Source: Selenomonas sp. | Lineage (GTDB): Bacteria > Bacillota_C > Negativicutes > Selenomonadales > Selenomonadaceae | Length of the DNA stretch: 11,850 nt | NCBI GenBank assembly: GCA_017940705.1 | Contig: JAGAYB010000233.1 | Span: 1 to 11,850 of the forward strand | Reading direction: 5' to 3' | Shown here: positions 1-6,563 of the stretch, piece after piece | How the letters are laid out: every line of letters begins with the position of its first letter | Numbering within the stretch: the first letter of the stretch is position 1 | Program-made: the position numbers and the translations under genes | The notes under the pieces: generated by a model | The model's input: the letters and a program-made list of their open reading frames with translations, nothing else | What the model was told of the DNA's origin: nothing | Database searches by the model: none

Positions 1-77
1 TGCTCTTCATCTTGAAATATCCCTCCCTGCACACTTTACATAAAAATAAGTAACAATTTCCTTTGTTTCTGTATGTA

Positions 78-91
78 TTTCGACATCGAAA
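78..91. promoter_or_regulatory. Perfect inverted repeat upstream of moaC, possible operator
   Basis: TTTCGA-CA-TCGAAA is a 14-base perfect inverted repeat with a 2-base centre. The loop is too small for an RNA hairpin, so a protein-binding site is more likely than a terminator. It lies about 60 bases upstream of the predicted moaC -10 box and could equally belong to a gene to the left of the window. No regulator can be named from the sequence. Confidence 0.25.
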
Positions 92-136
92 AATAAACTC
101 CTTTTAAATTACAGACTTTTAATCATATACAAATAC

Positions 137-145
137 TGCTAGAAT
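137..145 (+). promoter_or_regulatory. Extended -10 promoter of moaC
   Basis: TGC-TAGAAT fits the extended -10 pattern TGn-TATAAT with 5 of 6 core matches. No good -35 box stands 16-18 bases upstream (the sequence there is TTTTAA). The implied transcription start near 152 leaves a leader of about 27 bases holding an AAGGAG ribosome binding site at 164-169. Confidence 0.5.
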
Positions 146-178
146 GAAAATAATCTCAATCTCAAGGAGCCGATATTT

Positions 179-658
179 ATGTCGCAAAATATATTGAATC
201 ATTTTGACGAACAGGGGCAGGCCGTTATGGTGGATGTCAGCGGCAAAGCCCCCACTGTGCGCACCGCAACAGCTTCGGGGCTTATCAAAGTAAGCCCTGC
301 GGTCTATGAAGCCATCGCCCGGGGAACCGCTGCCAAGGGCGATGTCTTGGGCGTTGCCCGGATTGCCGGCATTATGGCCGCCAAGAATACCAGCAGCGTC
401 ATTCCCCTCTGCCATCCCCTGCCGCTGAGCAAGTGCATCCTTGACTTTGAGCTGCTGTCTTCGCCCTGTGCTGTCAAGGCCACGGCTGTCGTCAAGGTCA
501 CCGGTCTTACCGGCGTAGAGATGGAGGCCCTGCACGCTGTCAGCGTGGCCCTGCTCACCATTTACGATATGTGCAAGGCCATCGACAAACGCATGGAAAT
601 CAGCGATATCCATCTCGATAGTAAAAGCGGCGGCAAGAGCGGTGAATTCAGCCGCTAA
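179..658 (+). CDS. moaC: Cyclic pyranopterin monophosphate synthase MoaC
   Basis: MoaC converts the 3',8-cyclo-dihydro-GTP made by MoaA into cyclic pyranopterin monophosphate, an early step of molybdenum cofactor synthesis in the cytoplasm. The 159-residue protein has the usual family length and is complete. Visible signatures are K53, the C-H-P-L-P-L motif with H79, the T-G-V-E-M-E-A-L block at 111-118, and D130-M-C-K133; these fit the catalytic Lys, His, Asp and Lys of E. coli MoaC (K51, H77, D128, K131) with an offset of two. The C-terminal K-S-G-G-K-S-G tail is common in Firmicute versions. The ATG at 179 has AAGGAG nine bases upstream. No other moa or moe gene is in the window, and NrfA needs no molybdenum, so there is no functional link to the next operon; a partner could lie to the left. 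Confidence 0.96.
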   Translation: MSQNILNHFDEQGQAVMVDVSGKAPTVRTATASGLIKVSPAVYEAIARGTAAKGDVLGVARIAGIMAAKNTSSVIPLCHPLPLSKCILDFELLSSPCAVKATAVVKVTGLTGVEMEALHAVSVALLTIYDMCKAIDKRMEISDIHLDSKSGGKSGEFSR

Positions 659-661
659 AAA

Positions 662-690
662 ATTGACCAGTCAGAATCTGACTGGTCAAT
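662..690. terminator. Bidirectional intrinsic terminator between moaC and nrfA
   Basis: A perfect 13-bp stem (662-674 with 678-690) closes a 3-base loop. It is flanked by A-rich bases on the left and a T run on the right, so each strand reads a stem followed by at least five T. It sits between the convergent stops of moaC (658) and nrfA (701) and should serve both genes. Confidence 0.92.
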
Positions 691-700
691 TTTTATATGC

Positions 701-2020
701 TTACAAACTGCCCTTTACCAAGGCATTGGCTTCTTCGATAACCTGATGAGCCAGGTCAATGGCCTCACCGCTGATACGCATGCACTTATCGGGATTATGG
801 AAACCGTTGCCGTTTTCAGCGGCTACCCAGTCCCAATACCACTGTGCTTCGCGCAGTTTCAGGCGCGTAGCTGCCAGCTGATTGTCATTCGCACCGGCAT
901 CCATAGCGGCCTTTACGGCCAAATGGGCTTTGGCCACCGTCTGGCCTGCCAGCCTTTGCAGCTTGAAGTTGTTGTCATGGATGGTCTTTACCCGGGCAAT
1001 CAGCGTTTCCTTGCTTTCATCGTGACATTTGAGGCAGGAAACCTCTACCGTCTTTAACGGACTGGTCATCCAGTGAGAAGTATACTTCTGGCCGTTCTCA
1101 CGCATATACGGCATGTGGCAGTCCACACAGGTCACACCGGCATCGGCATGTACGCTGGTCGTCCAGATTTCAAAATCGGGATGCTGGGCTTTGAGCATCG
1201 GCGTTTTGGAATCGGGGTGAATCCAGTCAGCCGTGAAACCGCCGGCTGCACCGCTCTGATACCACTGGAACTGTTCTTCCGGCTCCCAGCCGCCGATAAA
1301 CGGATGACGTACACGGCCGTCTTCCTTCATAAAGTAATACTCGTTATGGCACTGGCCGCAGACATAGCCGCGCATCTCATTATGCGAAGCCTTGGTAACA
1401 TCAATCCCCTTCATAGCCATGGATTCCACAAAGCCCTGCTGATAAATACGCAGTTCCATGGTATCCGGGTCATGACAGCTGGAGCAGCCAAAATAGAGGT
1501 CTGTACCTTCTACAGTATCTTTGTTGGTGTAAGGCGGCGTGGCTTCCATAAACGGCTTGCTGGCAAAATCCCAGCCGCTTTCCTTGTACCACTTGTCATA
1601 CATCCATGAGCCCTTGCAGACTATGCAGTTGCCCTTTTGGGGAGGAATGCGCTGGGAGTTCAGCTGGTCAACACCGGCCCAGGTATGGCCGCGAGCCACA
1701 TCATACTGCACGGAAAACTTATAGCCCTTGAAATTTTCCTTAATCTCCGGCTGCATTTCGATATAGGATTTCCCCGGGTCACTGCCGCCGTAGCCGGTAG
1801 GCGACTCGCCACCCATATTGTTCTTCATATACGATTTATATTCCAGCGGATAGGCTTCTTTATAAGCCTCCTTGCCCACATGGGCGTAATTCTCGTGGGA
1901 GATTTTCGCCAACTTGACGCTGTTGTCATTGGGGGCCGCTCCCAAACGCACCACCACAAAGCCGAAGAACAGGACACAGACGGCCACAATCCCGGCTAGT
2001 ATTTTCTGTAGCTTACTCAA
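701..2020 (-). CDS. nrfA: Cytochrome c nitrite reductase, catalytic pentaheme subunit NrfA
   Basis: NrfA reduces nitrite to ammonium with six electrons on the outer face of the cytoplasmic membrane, the last step of respiratory ammonification. The 439-residue protein has five heme sites: C132-IVC-K136, whose lysine ligates the catalytic heme, then CxxCH at 179-183, 221-225, 298-302 and 329-333. Y228 and H280 match the active-site Tyr and His; R124 is the probable active-site Arg (inferred by spacing). E227-Y228 and K277-x-Q279 fit the calcium site of the calcium-type enzymes. Residues 4-24 form an uncleaved anchor or signal peptide. The start is TTG, overlapping the nrfH stop by 8 bases, with a G-rich ribosome binding site (GGGGGG) about 7-9 bases upstream; no later ATG would keep the signal peptide. 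It is translationally coupled to nrfH and ends at a strong terminator. Confidence 0.97.
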   Translation of the reverse strand: MSKLQKILAGIVAVCVLFFGFVVVRLGAAPNDNSVKLAKISHENYAHVGKEAYKEAYPLEYKSYMKNNMGGESPTGYGGSDPGKSYIEMQPEIKENFKGYKFSVQYDVARGHTWAGVDQLNSQRIPPQKGNCIVCKGSWMYDKWYKESGWDFASKPFMEATPPYTNKDTVEGTDLYFGCSSCHDPDTMELRIYQQGFVESMAMKGIDVTKASHNEMRGYVCGQCHNEYYFMKEDGRVRHPFIGGWEPEEQFQWYQSGAAGGFTADWIHPDSKTPMLKAQHPDFEIWTTSVHADAGVTCVDCHMPYMRENGQKYTSHWMTSPLKTVEVSCLKCHDESKETLIARVKTIHDNNFKLQRLAGQTVAKAHLAVKAAMDAGANDNQLAATRLKLREAQWYWDWVAAENGNGFHNPDKCMRISGEAIDLAHQVIEEANALVKGSL

Positions 2021-2501
2021 CTTTTATCCCCCCTTCGAGATGGTTGGCACCATGAGCGATACGGCTATGGCATTTCATGCAGTCCGCCCCCGTATCCAGA
2101 TTCTCCCCGATGGCAGCATGGACACCGCCCATCGTATTCTCATGGCAGCGCAAGCAGTTTCCGTTCACTGTTTTCCTGCCGTCAGCTGACAGCTTGATGT
2201 GCGCCGGATAGTCCCTGAGCACTGCATGATAGGTATCCACCATGCCCGTGCGGCCCTTTTCAATCATGTAAATGGCCATATTGTCGTGAGGCAGATGACA
2301 TTCCACACAATCCTGCCTGCTATGGGTTGACTTGGCAAAGGCAGCCGCCTCTCCCTTCATGGCGTGGCAGGAACCGCAAAAAGCAGCCGACCCGGAAAAG
2401 GACATCATGCCGGCACCAATGCCGCAGACCATAAGTCCGATAATGAAGCCTGCTGCCAAACAGGTCAAAGTGTGTTTGGTGAAAAATTCCTTGACTTCCA
2501 C
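2013..2501 (-). CDS. nrfH: Cytochrome c nitrite reductase, membrane tetraheme subunit NrfH
   Basis: NrfH (NapC/NirT family) oxidises menaquinol and passes electrons to NrfA. From the proposed GTG start the protein has 162 residues: a short N-terminus, one membrane helix at about 11-34, and four heme motifs at 42-46 (CGSCH, followed by M48, the CxxCHxM pattern of NrfH heme 1), 65-69, 116-120 and 141-145. K82 and D89 coincide with the residues described near heme 1 and the quinol site in Desulfovibrio NrfH (from memory). The open frame runs up to an ATG at 2573, but the predicted -10 box and an AGGAGGGG sequence lie inside that extension. AGGAGGGG ends 7 bases before GTG 2501, so GTG is the better start. 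It is first in the nrfH-nrfA operon. Confidence 0.95.
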   Translation of the reverse strand: MEVKEFFTKHTLTCLAAGFIIGLMVCGIGAGMMSFSGSAAFCGSCHAMKGEAAAFAKSTHSRQDCVECHLPHDNMAIYMIEKGRTGMVDTYHAVLRDYPAHIKLSADGRKTVNGNCLRCHENTMGGVHAAIGENLDTGADCMKCHSRIAHGANHLEGGIKVE

Positions 2502-2529
2502 TTCCGCTCCCCTCCTCTCATTTGCCATC

Positions 2530-2538
2530 ATTATAACA
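2530..2538 (-). promoter_or_regulatory. Extended -10 promoter of nrfHA
   Basis: Read on the minus strand, TGT-TATAAT is a perfect extended -10 element. Transcription should begin near 2523, about 22 bases before the GTG start of nrfH. No recognisable -35 hexamer is present at the right distance; the palindrome at 2556-2573 occupies and flanks that position, which fits a promoter that depends on an activator. Confidence 0.7.
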
Positions 2539-2555
2539 CTGTTCAGAAAAGTCTG

Positions 2556-2573
2556 ATGTTGCGCAGGCAACAT
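2556..2573. promoter_or_regulatory. Palindrome at about -41.5 of nrfHA, probable CRP/FNR-type site
   Basis: ATGTTGC-GCAG-GCAACAT is a perfect 7+7 inverted repeat with a 4-base centre. Its midpoint (2564.5) is about 41.5 bases upstream of the predicted nrfH transcription start, the standard position for class II activation by CRP/FNR-family regulators. The outer TGT...ACA resembles CRP-type half-sites more than the FNR TTGAT. The regulator is unknown; a nitrite-, NO- or anaerobiosis-responsive member would suit the operon. A repressor site over the -35 region is the alternative. Confidence 0.5.
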
Positions 2574-2584
2574 ACGAAATAAAA

Positions 2585-2613
2585 TTTATCAAAAAATAAA
2601 TCTGTGCTACAAT
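2585..2613 (+). promoter_or_regulatory. Promoter of the two-TM protein gene
   Basis: TTTATC (2585-2590) and TACAAT (2608-2613) are 17 bases apart, with TGC just before the -10 box, giving an extended -10 promoter. An AT-rich inverted repeat, ATTTAT (2584-2589) and ATAAAT (2596-2601), overlaps the -35 box and could be an operator. The promoter is back to back with that of nrfHA. Confidence 0.5.
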
Positions 2614-2648
2614 AGGAGATATCATTTTATATTTTGGAGGCATTTGCC

Positions 2649-3311
2649 ATGCTTTTATACGTCCTCGCAGTTTTGGGACTGATACTTTTAGGACTGCTGT
2701 ACCGTTATCTGCCCAACAAAAAAATCTTCGCCTGCTTTTGCCTGAGCCTGCTCATCGCCGGAAGCATTGCCTATAAATTCCACCCCGTTCCCGAGGAACC
2801 AGCTCCCGTCCCCATGAGTGAACAGGAACTATATGAGCTCCAACAGCAGCAACAGATTTTTGCCGTCTGGTATGCCGAATATCAGCGCAATCTGGAGGAG
2901 CTTGACCGCAACTGGCAGTGGTACCATCACATCATCGAAAATTTCAAGGAAGACCAAATCAGCATTCAAACCACCTTCGTCCGTCTCAAGCAGCTTGACC
3001 AGGACAGCCAGAATCTCCGTAACCGCATTGCCCTGCACGCTCCGCCAGTCGCGCTGAACGATGCCTGCTATGATCTGCTGACGGAGGTCGTGAACAAGAC
3101 CAATGCCTACGCTGAGGCACAGTACCGCACCATCGCCCTGACCCGGACAGCTGCCGACCCTGCCAATCTCAAAACCGACAATCAGGCAGAACAGAGCAGA
3201 ATGCTCCAGACCATCATGATACGCGAATCGCCCGTCGGACTATATACTGCCAAGGAAATTTCCGCCATTCGCCATTATCTGGATATCCCCAAAGAAGAAG
3301 TCAGCCAGTAA
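2649..3311 (+). CDS. Unknown two-TM membrane protein with outer coiled-coil-like domain
   Basis: I do not recognise this 220-residue protein. Two hydrophobic helices lie at about 2-18 and 28-44, joined by a short basic loop (R-Y-L-P-N-K-K), so by the positive-inside rule the loop is cytoplasmic and the rest faces out. After a proline-rich linker (47-56), residues 57-125 are rich in Q, E, L and aromatic residues and look helical or coiled coil (E-L-Q-Q-Q-Q-Q). There is no CxxCH heme motif, lipobox or enzyme signature. The open frame extends to a TTG at 2634, but GGAGG (2636-2640) lies inside that extension, 8 bases before ATG 2649, which is the better start. It is divergent from nrfHA across about 150 bases, suggesting but not proving a link with nitrite respiration, for example as an envelope or sensor accessory protein. 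Confidence 0.8.
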   Translation: MLLYVLAVLGLILLGLLYRYLPNKKIFACFCLSLLIAGSIAYKFHPVPEEPAPVPMSEQELYELQQQQQIFAVWYAEYQRNLEELDRNWQWYHHIIENFKEDQISIQTTFVRLKQLDQDSQNLRNRIALHAPPVALNDACYDLLTEVVNKTNAYAEAQYRTIALTRTAADPANLKTDNQAEQSRMLQTIMIRESPVGLYTAKEISAIRHYLDIPKEEVSQ

Positions 3312-3328
3312 GGATTATGCGCAACACA

Positions 3329-3398
3329 AAGTCCGGTATCCCTTTTCTAAAGCGTTTAACGCCAAGCGTCCAAGCGTAAAAAAAGGAATACCGGACTT
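3329..3398. terminator. Long hairpin terminator between convergent genes
   Basis: Arms 3329-3346 and 3381-3398 pair over 18 positions with one C-A mismatch. The 34-base loop holds a small palindrome (GCGTT-T-AACGC, 3352-3362) and a tandem CCAAGCGT repeat (3362-3377). The + strand continues into AATTTATTTTTA, a broken T tract; the minus strand has a poorer tract. It separates the two-TM gene from the convergent permease gene. The loop is unusually long for a simple terminator. Confidence 0.7.
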
Positions 3399-3411
3399 AA
3401 TTTATTTTTAT

Positions 3412-4842
3412 TCAGCGGGCCAGCGCAGCGCGTCTTTTGGCCCGCAGTTTATACCACACCATCGGGGCAATCAGCAAAGGAACACCTGTGAAGAATGCCT
3501 CCTGCAGATCGGGGGTGAAGGCCATAATCACCAGACAGATGACCTGCGCCCAAATACCGAACAAGGTCACATAAGGGAACAATGGCGTTTTATACTGCAA
3601 GTTATCCACCGTCCCGGCTGCTATCATAGCCTTGCGGCTGCGGTACTGGCTCCAGCAGATGGAAATCCAGGCAATAGCCCCCGTAAAGCCCGACACCGCG
3701 AGCAGATACGTGTAAACAACCGAATCAGGGTTAAAGGCGTAAAGCATGATAACCGCCCAGCAAGCACAGATGGACAGCCAGATAGCCCGTGAGGGCATGC
3801 CGTTTTTATTGAGGCTGCCAAAGCTCTTGGGCGCCATATCCATTTTGGCCAGAGCGTGCATCGCCCGGGCAGCTCCGTAAAGACCGGAGTTGGAACAGGA
3901 AATAGCCGCGGTCAGAATGACGAAGGCGAAGAAAGCACCAAAGCCCGTAAAGCCGTACTGATTAACGGCTGCGGCAAAAACACTTTCCTCAAGGCTTGCC
4001 TTATCCCATGGCAGGATGGAAATCAAAAGGGATATCGGGATAATGTACAGCGCAATAATACGCCATGTCACATTACGCACCGCCACGGGAATGCTTTTGG
4101 CCGGATTCTCACATTCACCGGCAGCAAGGCCGATGATTTCCGTCCCCTGAAAATTAACCAGAATAATGACCATGGTCAGCACAATGGACCAGTACCCGTT
4201 AGGCGCAAAACCACCGCTGCCCAAAAGGACGCTTGTGCCGATATATCCCTGATCACCGATGACACCCAGGCAAATCAGCCCGGCCACCACACTAAAGGCC
4301 ACCAGCGCTATGATTTTTACCAGCGCCAGCCAAGATTCACTCTCGCCGAACTTATCGACATGAAACAGATTTATGCAGGTCACCAGCAGGCTGAAAAACA
4401 CCGCCCACCAAAGCTGGCTCACTGCCGGCAAAAAAATATTCATAATGATGCCTGCGGCAATCATTTCGGAAGGAACATAAGCTACCCATGTAACCCAATA
4501 GGCCCAGCCAACACCACAGGCCCATGCCGGAGAAATATGCTCCCGGGCATAGGTGACGAAGGAACCGGAAATCGGTTTTTCCACTGCCAGCTCCGCCAGA
4601 CACAACATAACACACAGGACGATAATCCCTCCCAGCAGATATGCCAGCACTGCTGCCGGGCCTGCCTGCTCAAGGACATAGCCTGTTCCGAGGAAATAGC
4701 CGCTGCCGATGACGCCCCCAAGGGAAATCAGCTGCAGATGCCTGTTTTTCAGCCCTCTGTTCATTTTCGTTTCGTTCATGACCTTATTAACACAACCTTC
4801 CCAGCGCCGCTGCCTGTCTGTGATTTGTATAGCCTCTGCCAT
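3412..4842 (-). CDS. Amino acid permease, AAT family (APC superfamily)
   Basis: This 476-residue integral membrane protein should import an amino acid by proton symport; the substrate cannot be read from the sequence. The family signature begins with R-G-L-K-N-R-H at 29-35 and continues into the helix 1 break with G46-S-G48. F-Q-G-T-E-I-I-G follows at 231-238 with A-G-E-C-E-N-P at 241-247, both characteristic of AAT transporters. About twelve hydrophobic segments fill the rest and the tail is basic. The start is uncertain: ATG 4842 has no clear ribosome binding site and adds about 21 residues compared with ATG 4779 (M22), which has AAGG only 3 bases upstream and is nearer the usual family N-terminus. 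Convergent with the two-TM gene, divergent from yigZ; no confident promoter was seen. Confidence 0.9.
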   Translation of the reverse strand: MAEAIQITDRQRRWEGCVNKVMNETKMNRGLKNRHLQLISLGGVIGSGYFLGTGYVLEQAGPAAVLAYLLGGIIVLCVMLCLAELAVEKPISGSFVTYAREHISPAWACGVGWAYWVTWVAYVPSEMIAAGIIMNIFLPAVSQLWWAVFFSLLVTCINLFHVDKFGESESWLALVKIIALVAFSVVAGLICLGVIGDQGYIGTSVLLGSGGFAPNGYWSIVLTMVIILVNFQGTEIIGLAAGECENPAKSIPVAVRNVTWRIIALYIIPISLLISILPWDKASLEESVFAAAVNQYGFTGFGAFFAFVILTAAISCSNSGLYGAARAMHALAKMDMAPKSFGSLNKNGMPSRAIWLSICACWAVIMLYAFNPDSVVYTYLLAVSGFTGAIAWISICWSQYRSRKAMIAAGTVDNLQYKTPLFPYVTLFGIWAQVICLVIMAFTPDLQEAFFTGVPLLIAPMVWYKLRAKRRAALAR

Positions 4843-4929
4843 CCGCGGCGCTTCAATTTATTACGTTAAGAATACTACAAAATATCGGCAATTACCATAA
4901 AAATTTTATCATTCGTTTATTTTTTTCCA

Positions 4930-4938
4930 TGTTATAAT
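4930..4938 (+). promoter_or_regulatory. Extended -10 promoter of the yigZ-type gene
   Basis: TGT-TATAAT is a perfect extended -10 element in a strongly AT-rich stretch. No good -35 box is found at 16-18 bases. The implied start near 4945 leaves a leader of about 30 bases with AGGAGG at 4964-4969. Confidence 0.6.
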
Positions 4939-4948
4939 ATTTATAAAA

Positions 4949-4962
4949 ATTTTGCACAAAAT
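4949..4962. promoter_or_regulatory. Inverted repeat in yigZ leader, possible operator
   Basis: ATTTTG-CA-CAAAAT is a perfect 14-base inverted repeat between the predicted -10 box and the ribosome binding site, covering roughly +5 to +18 of the transcript. A repressor site there would block initiation. The region is AT-rich, so chance is a real alternative. Confidence 0.25.
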
Positions 4963-4973
4963 CAGGAGGCTTT

Positions 4974-5618
4974 ATGCATACCTACCGCACCATTGAAGAG
5001 CAGGACGACCGCATCGAAACCACATACGAAATCCAGAAATCAAAATTCATCACCCATCTGGCTCATGTCGAAACAGAAGAAGCGGCCCGGGAATTTATTC
5101 AGGCCATGAAAAAACGTTACTTTGATGCCCGTCACAACTGCTCCGCCTATGTGCTGGGCGAAACCAGCGCCCAGCAAAAATCCAATGATGACGGTGAACC
5201 CGGCGGCACTGCCGGCAATCCCATTCTGGAAGCCATCAAAAAAAACGGGCTCACCAACATCGTCGTGGTGGTCACCCGTTACTTCGGCGGTATTAAACTG
5301 GGTGCAGGAGGGCTGATTCGCGCTTACTCACATGCGGCAGCCTGCGGCATCGAGGCCGCGACCATTCTGGAAATGACCCCCTTTGCCGAGCTGGCTGTCA
5401 CCATCGGCTATGATTTGCTGGCCGCCTGCGAACATTATCAGCGGCAAAATGCCATCCGCAGTGCCGCGGCTGACTACAGCGACAACGTCACCCTCAACCT
5501 GCTGGTACCGCCTGCCGAAATTGAAGCCGTTGCGGCAGATATCACCAACCTCACCGCCGGACGGGCAAAAATAAAGCAGGGCGCTGAAAAACTCCTCGCC
5601 CTGCCTGTAAAAATTTAG
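4974..5618 (+). CDS. yigZ: YigZ/YvyE-type IMPACT family protein
   Basis: A 214-residue cytoplasmic protein of the YigZ/IMPACT (UPF0029) family. The N-terminal domain, residues about 15-130, holds the signature region: N-D-D-G-E-P-G-G-T-A-G at 71-81, then V-V-V-V-T-R-Y-F-G-G at 97-106 and K-L-G-A-G-G-L at 108-114. The C-terminal 75 or so residues match the small ferredoxin-like DUF1949 domain in size and position. Eukaryotic IMPACT regulates the GCN2 kinase; the bacterial role is not settled, with translation or nucleic-acid binding suggested. ATG 4974 follows AGGAGG by only 4 bases, which is short. The stop TAG shares bases with the convergent gene's stop. Length is normal and no defect is seen. 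Confidence 0.93.
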   Translation: MHTYRTIEEQDDRIETTYEIQKSKFITHLAHVETEEAAREFIQAMKKRYFDARHNCSAYVLGETSAQQKSNDDGEPGGTAGNPILEAIKKNGLTNIVVVVTRYFGGIKLGAGGLIRAYSHAAACGIEAATILEMTPFAELAVTIGYDLLAACEHYQRQNAIRSAAADYSDNVTLNLLVPPAEIEAVAADITNLTAGRAKIKQGAEKLLALPVKI

Positions 5619-6175
5619 TCTAAAATCTTTTCACCATGATAGATTTCGCCGCCAATGTCCGGTTTGGCTCCGTAACCAATCGCCCATTCACATTTGTACT
5701 TAATGGCCTGGGCGTGAATGACATCTATCTTGTCATGGGTGCGGACAATCTTCCCCGGCACCCCGACCACCAGTGAGTTTGGCGGAATAACGGCATTTTC
5801 CTTCACCAGGGCCCCGGCTGCAATGATTGAGCCGCGGCCTATTTTTGCGCCCGACAGCACCGTGGCATTCATGCCCACCAGTACATGGTCCTCAATCTCA
5901 CAGCCATGAATGACTGCACTATGGCCGATGGTCACGTAATCGCCGATGATACAGGGATGCGCATCTGCCACATGCAGACAGGTCAAATCCTGCACATTGG
6001 AACACTCGCCAATCTGGATGTAGTTCACATCGCCTCTGGCCACCACGCCCGGCCACAGGCTGGAATACCTGCCCACCCGGACATCACCGGCCAGGAACAC
6101 CTGAGGCGCTACAAAGGCTTCCTCATGAATCTGCGGACGAATCCCCTGAAAAACATCACTATTTAGCGTATACAT
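5615..6175 (-). CDS. Gamma-carbonic anhydrase-like hexapeptide-repeat protein
   Basis: A 186-residue left-handed beta-helix protein of the gamma-carbonic anhydrase family (YrdA/PaaY/CaiE-like). Three putative metal-binding histidines are present: H68 (C-L-H), H85 (I-G-H) and H90 (I-H-G-C). R48 and D50 (A-R-G-D) and Q62 (N-V-Q-D) match other conserved family positions. Hexapeptide repeats run from about 20 to 140, then a C-terminal helix. Many bacterial relatives bind metal but show little anhydrase activity, so CO2 hydration should not be assumed. The open frame extends to 6211, but AGGAGG (6182-6187) lies inside the extension, 6 bases before ATG 6175, which is the chosen start. It starts 25 bases after the small gene at 6201-6506, probably the same transcript. 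Its TAA overlaps the yigZ stop from the other strand by 4 bases in total. Confidence 0.92.
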   Translation of the reverse strand: MYTLNSDVFQGIRPQIHEEAFVAPQVFLAGDVRVGRYSSLWPGVVARGDVNYIQIGECSNVQDLTCLHVADAHPCIIGDYVTIGHSAVIHGCEIEDHVLVGMNATVLSGAKIGRGSIIAAGALVKENAVIPPNSLVVGVPGKIVRTHDKIDVIHAQAIKYKCEWAIGYGAKPDIGGEIYHGEKILD

Positions 6176-6200
6176 GAACATCCTCCTAGTAAAATATGTG

Positions 6201-6506
6201 TCAGCCGTCATTTACCTGACTTTTCGCCAGTTCCAAAATGTCTGCCTGATTTTTGGTGCGGTCACCGGCTATACGGGCTGCAATATCTTCAGGCGAGCCC
6301 TCGGCAGCGGCAGAGACCGGTTCTTCTGCCGCAGGAGCTGCCGGCTGTTTCTTTTTATCCGCCGCCAGAGCCGCTGCCTCCATCTCCTCCTGCGTAAGGT
6401 CCGAGCCCGGCGTAGCCACATAAAACGGCTTTACCGTCAGCATTTCCATTTCCATTTTATTGCCGCCGCGAAAAACACGATGCCCTGTCTGTATAGGTTC
6501 TGACAT
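6201..6506 (-). CDS. Small hypothetical protein with Ala/Pro/Glu-rich linker
   Basis: I do not recognise this 101-residue protein. It has no signal peptide, membrane helix or cysteine. Residues 1-40 look like a small ordered segment; 41-72 are rich in Ala, Glu, Pro and Lys and probably disordered; the end (about 73-98) could form a helix. The ATG at 6506 has a G-rich ribosome binding site (GGGGGAG) 5 bases upstream. It precedes the gamma-CA-like gene by 25 bases on the same strand, so the two are likely co-transcribed. An alternative internal start is M18. A terminator upstream (6564-6586) separates it from the larger unknown gene, so it should have its own promoter, but none is clear. Confidence 0.7.
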   Translation of the reverse strand: MSEPIQTGHRVFRGGNKMEMEMLTVKPFYVATPGSDLTQEEMEAAALAADKKKQPAAPAAEEPVSAAAEGSPEDIAARIAGDRTKNQADILELAKSQVNDG

Positions 6507-6563
6507 ACGCTCTCCCCCTGTCTGTCTTGCTTACATCTAAACCTATTTTTTCGACAGCAGCAC

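Noticed and set aside
119..613. Minus-strand 164-residue open frame across moaC
   Set aside because: It lies antisense to a clear moaC with a ribosome binding site, and its translation shows no family features.
1073..1609. 178-residue + strand open frame opposite nrfA
   Set aside because: nrfA on the other strand has five intact heme motifs; this frame has no start signal or recognisable domain.
3856..4869. 337-residue + strand open frame opposite the permease
   Set aside because: The length is striking, but the opposite strand encodes a well-conserved AAT permease. The translation is rich in His, Gln and Asn, as expected for the antisense of membrane helices, and no ribosome binding site was seen.
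4897..4909. ATAAAA-A-TTTTAT palindrome between the permease gene and yigZ
   Set aside because: It is made only of A and T in a very AT-rich spacer, so it is likely by chance; there is no GC stem for a terminator.
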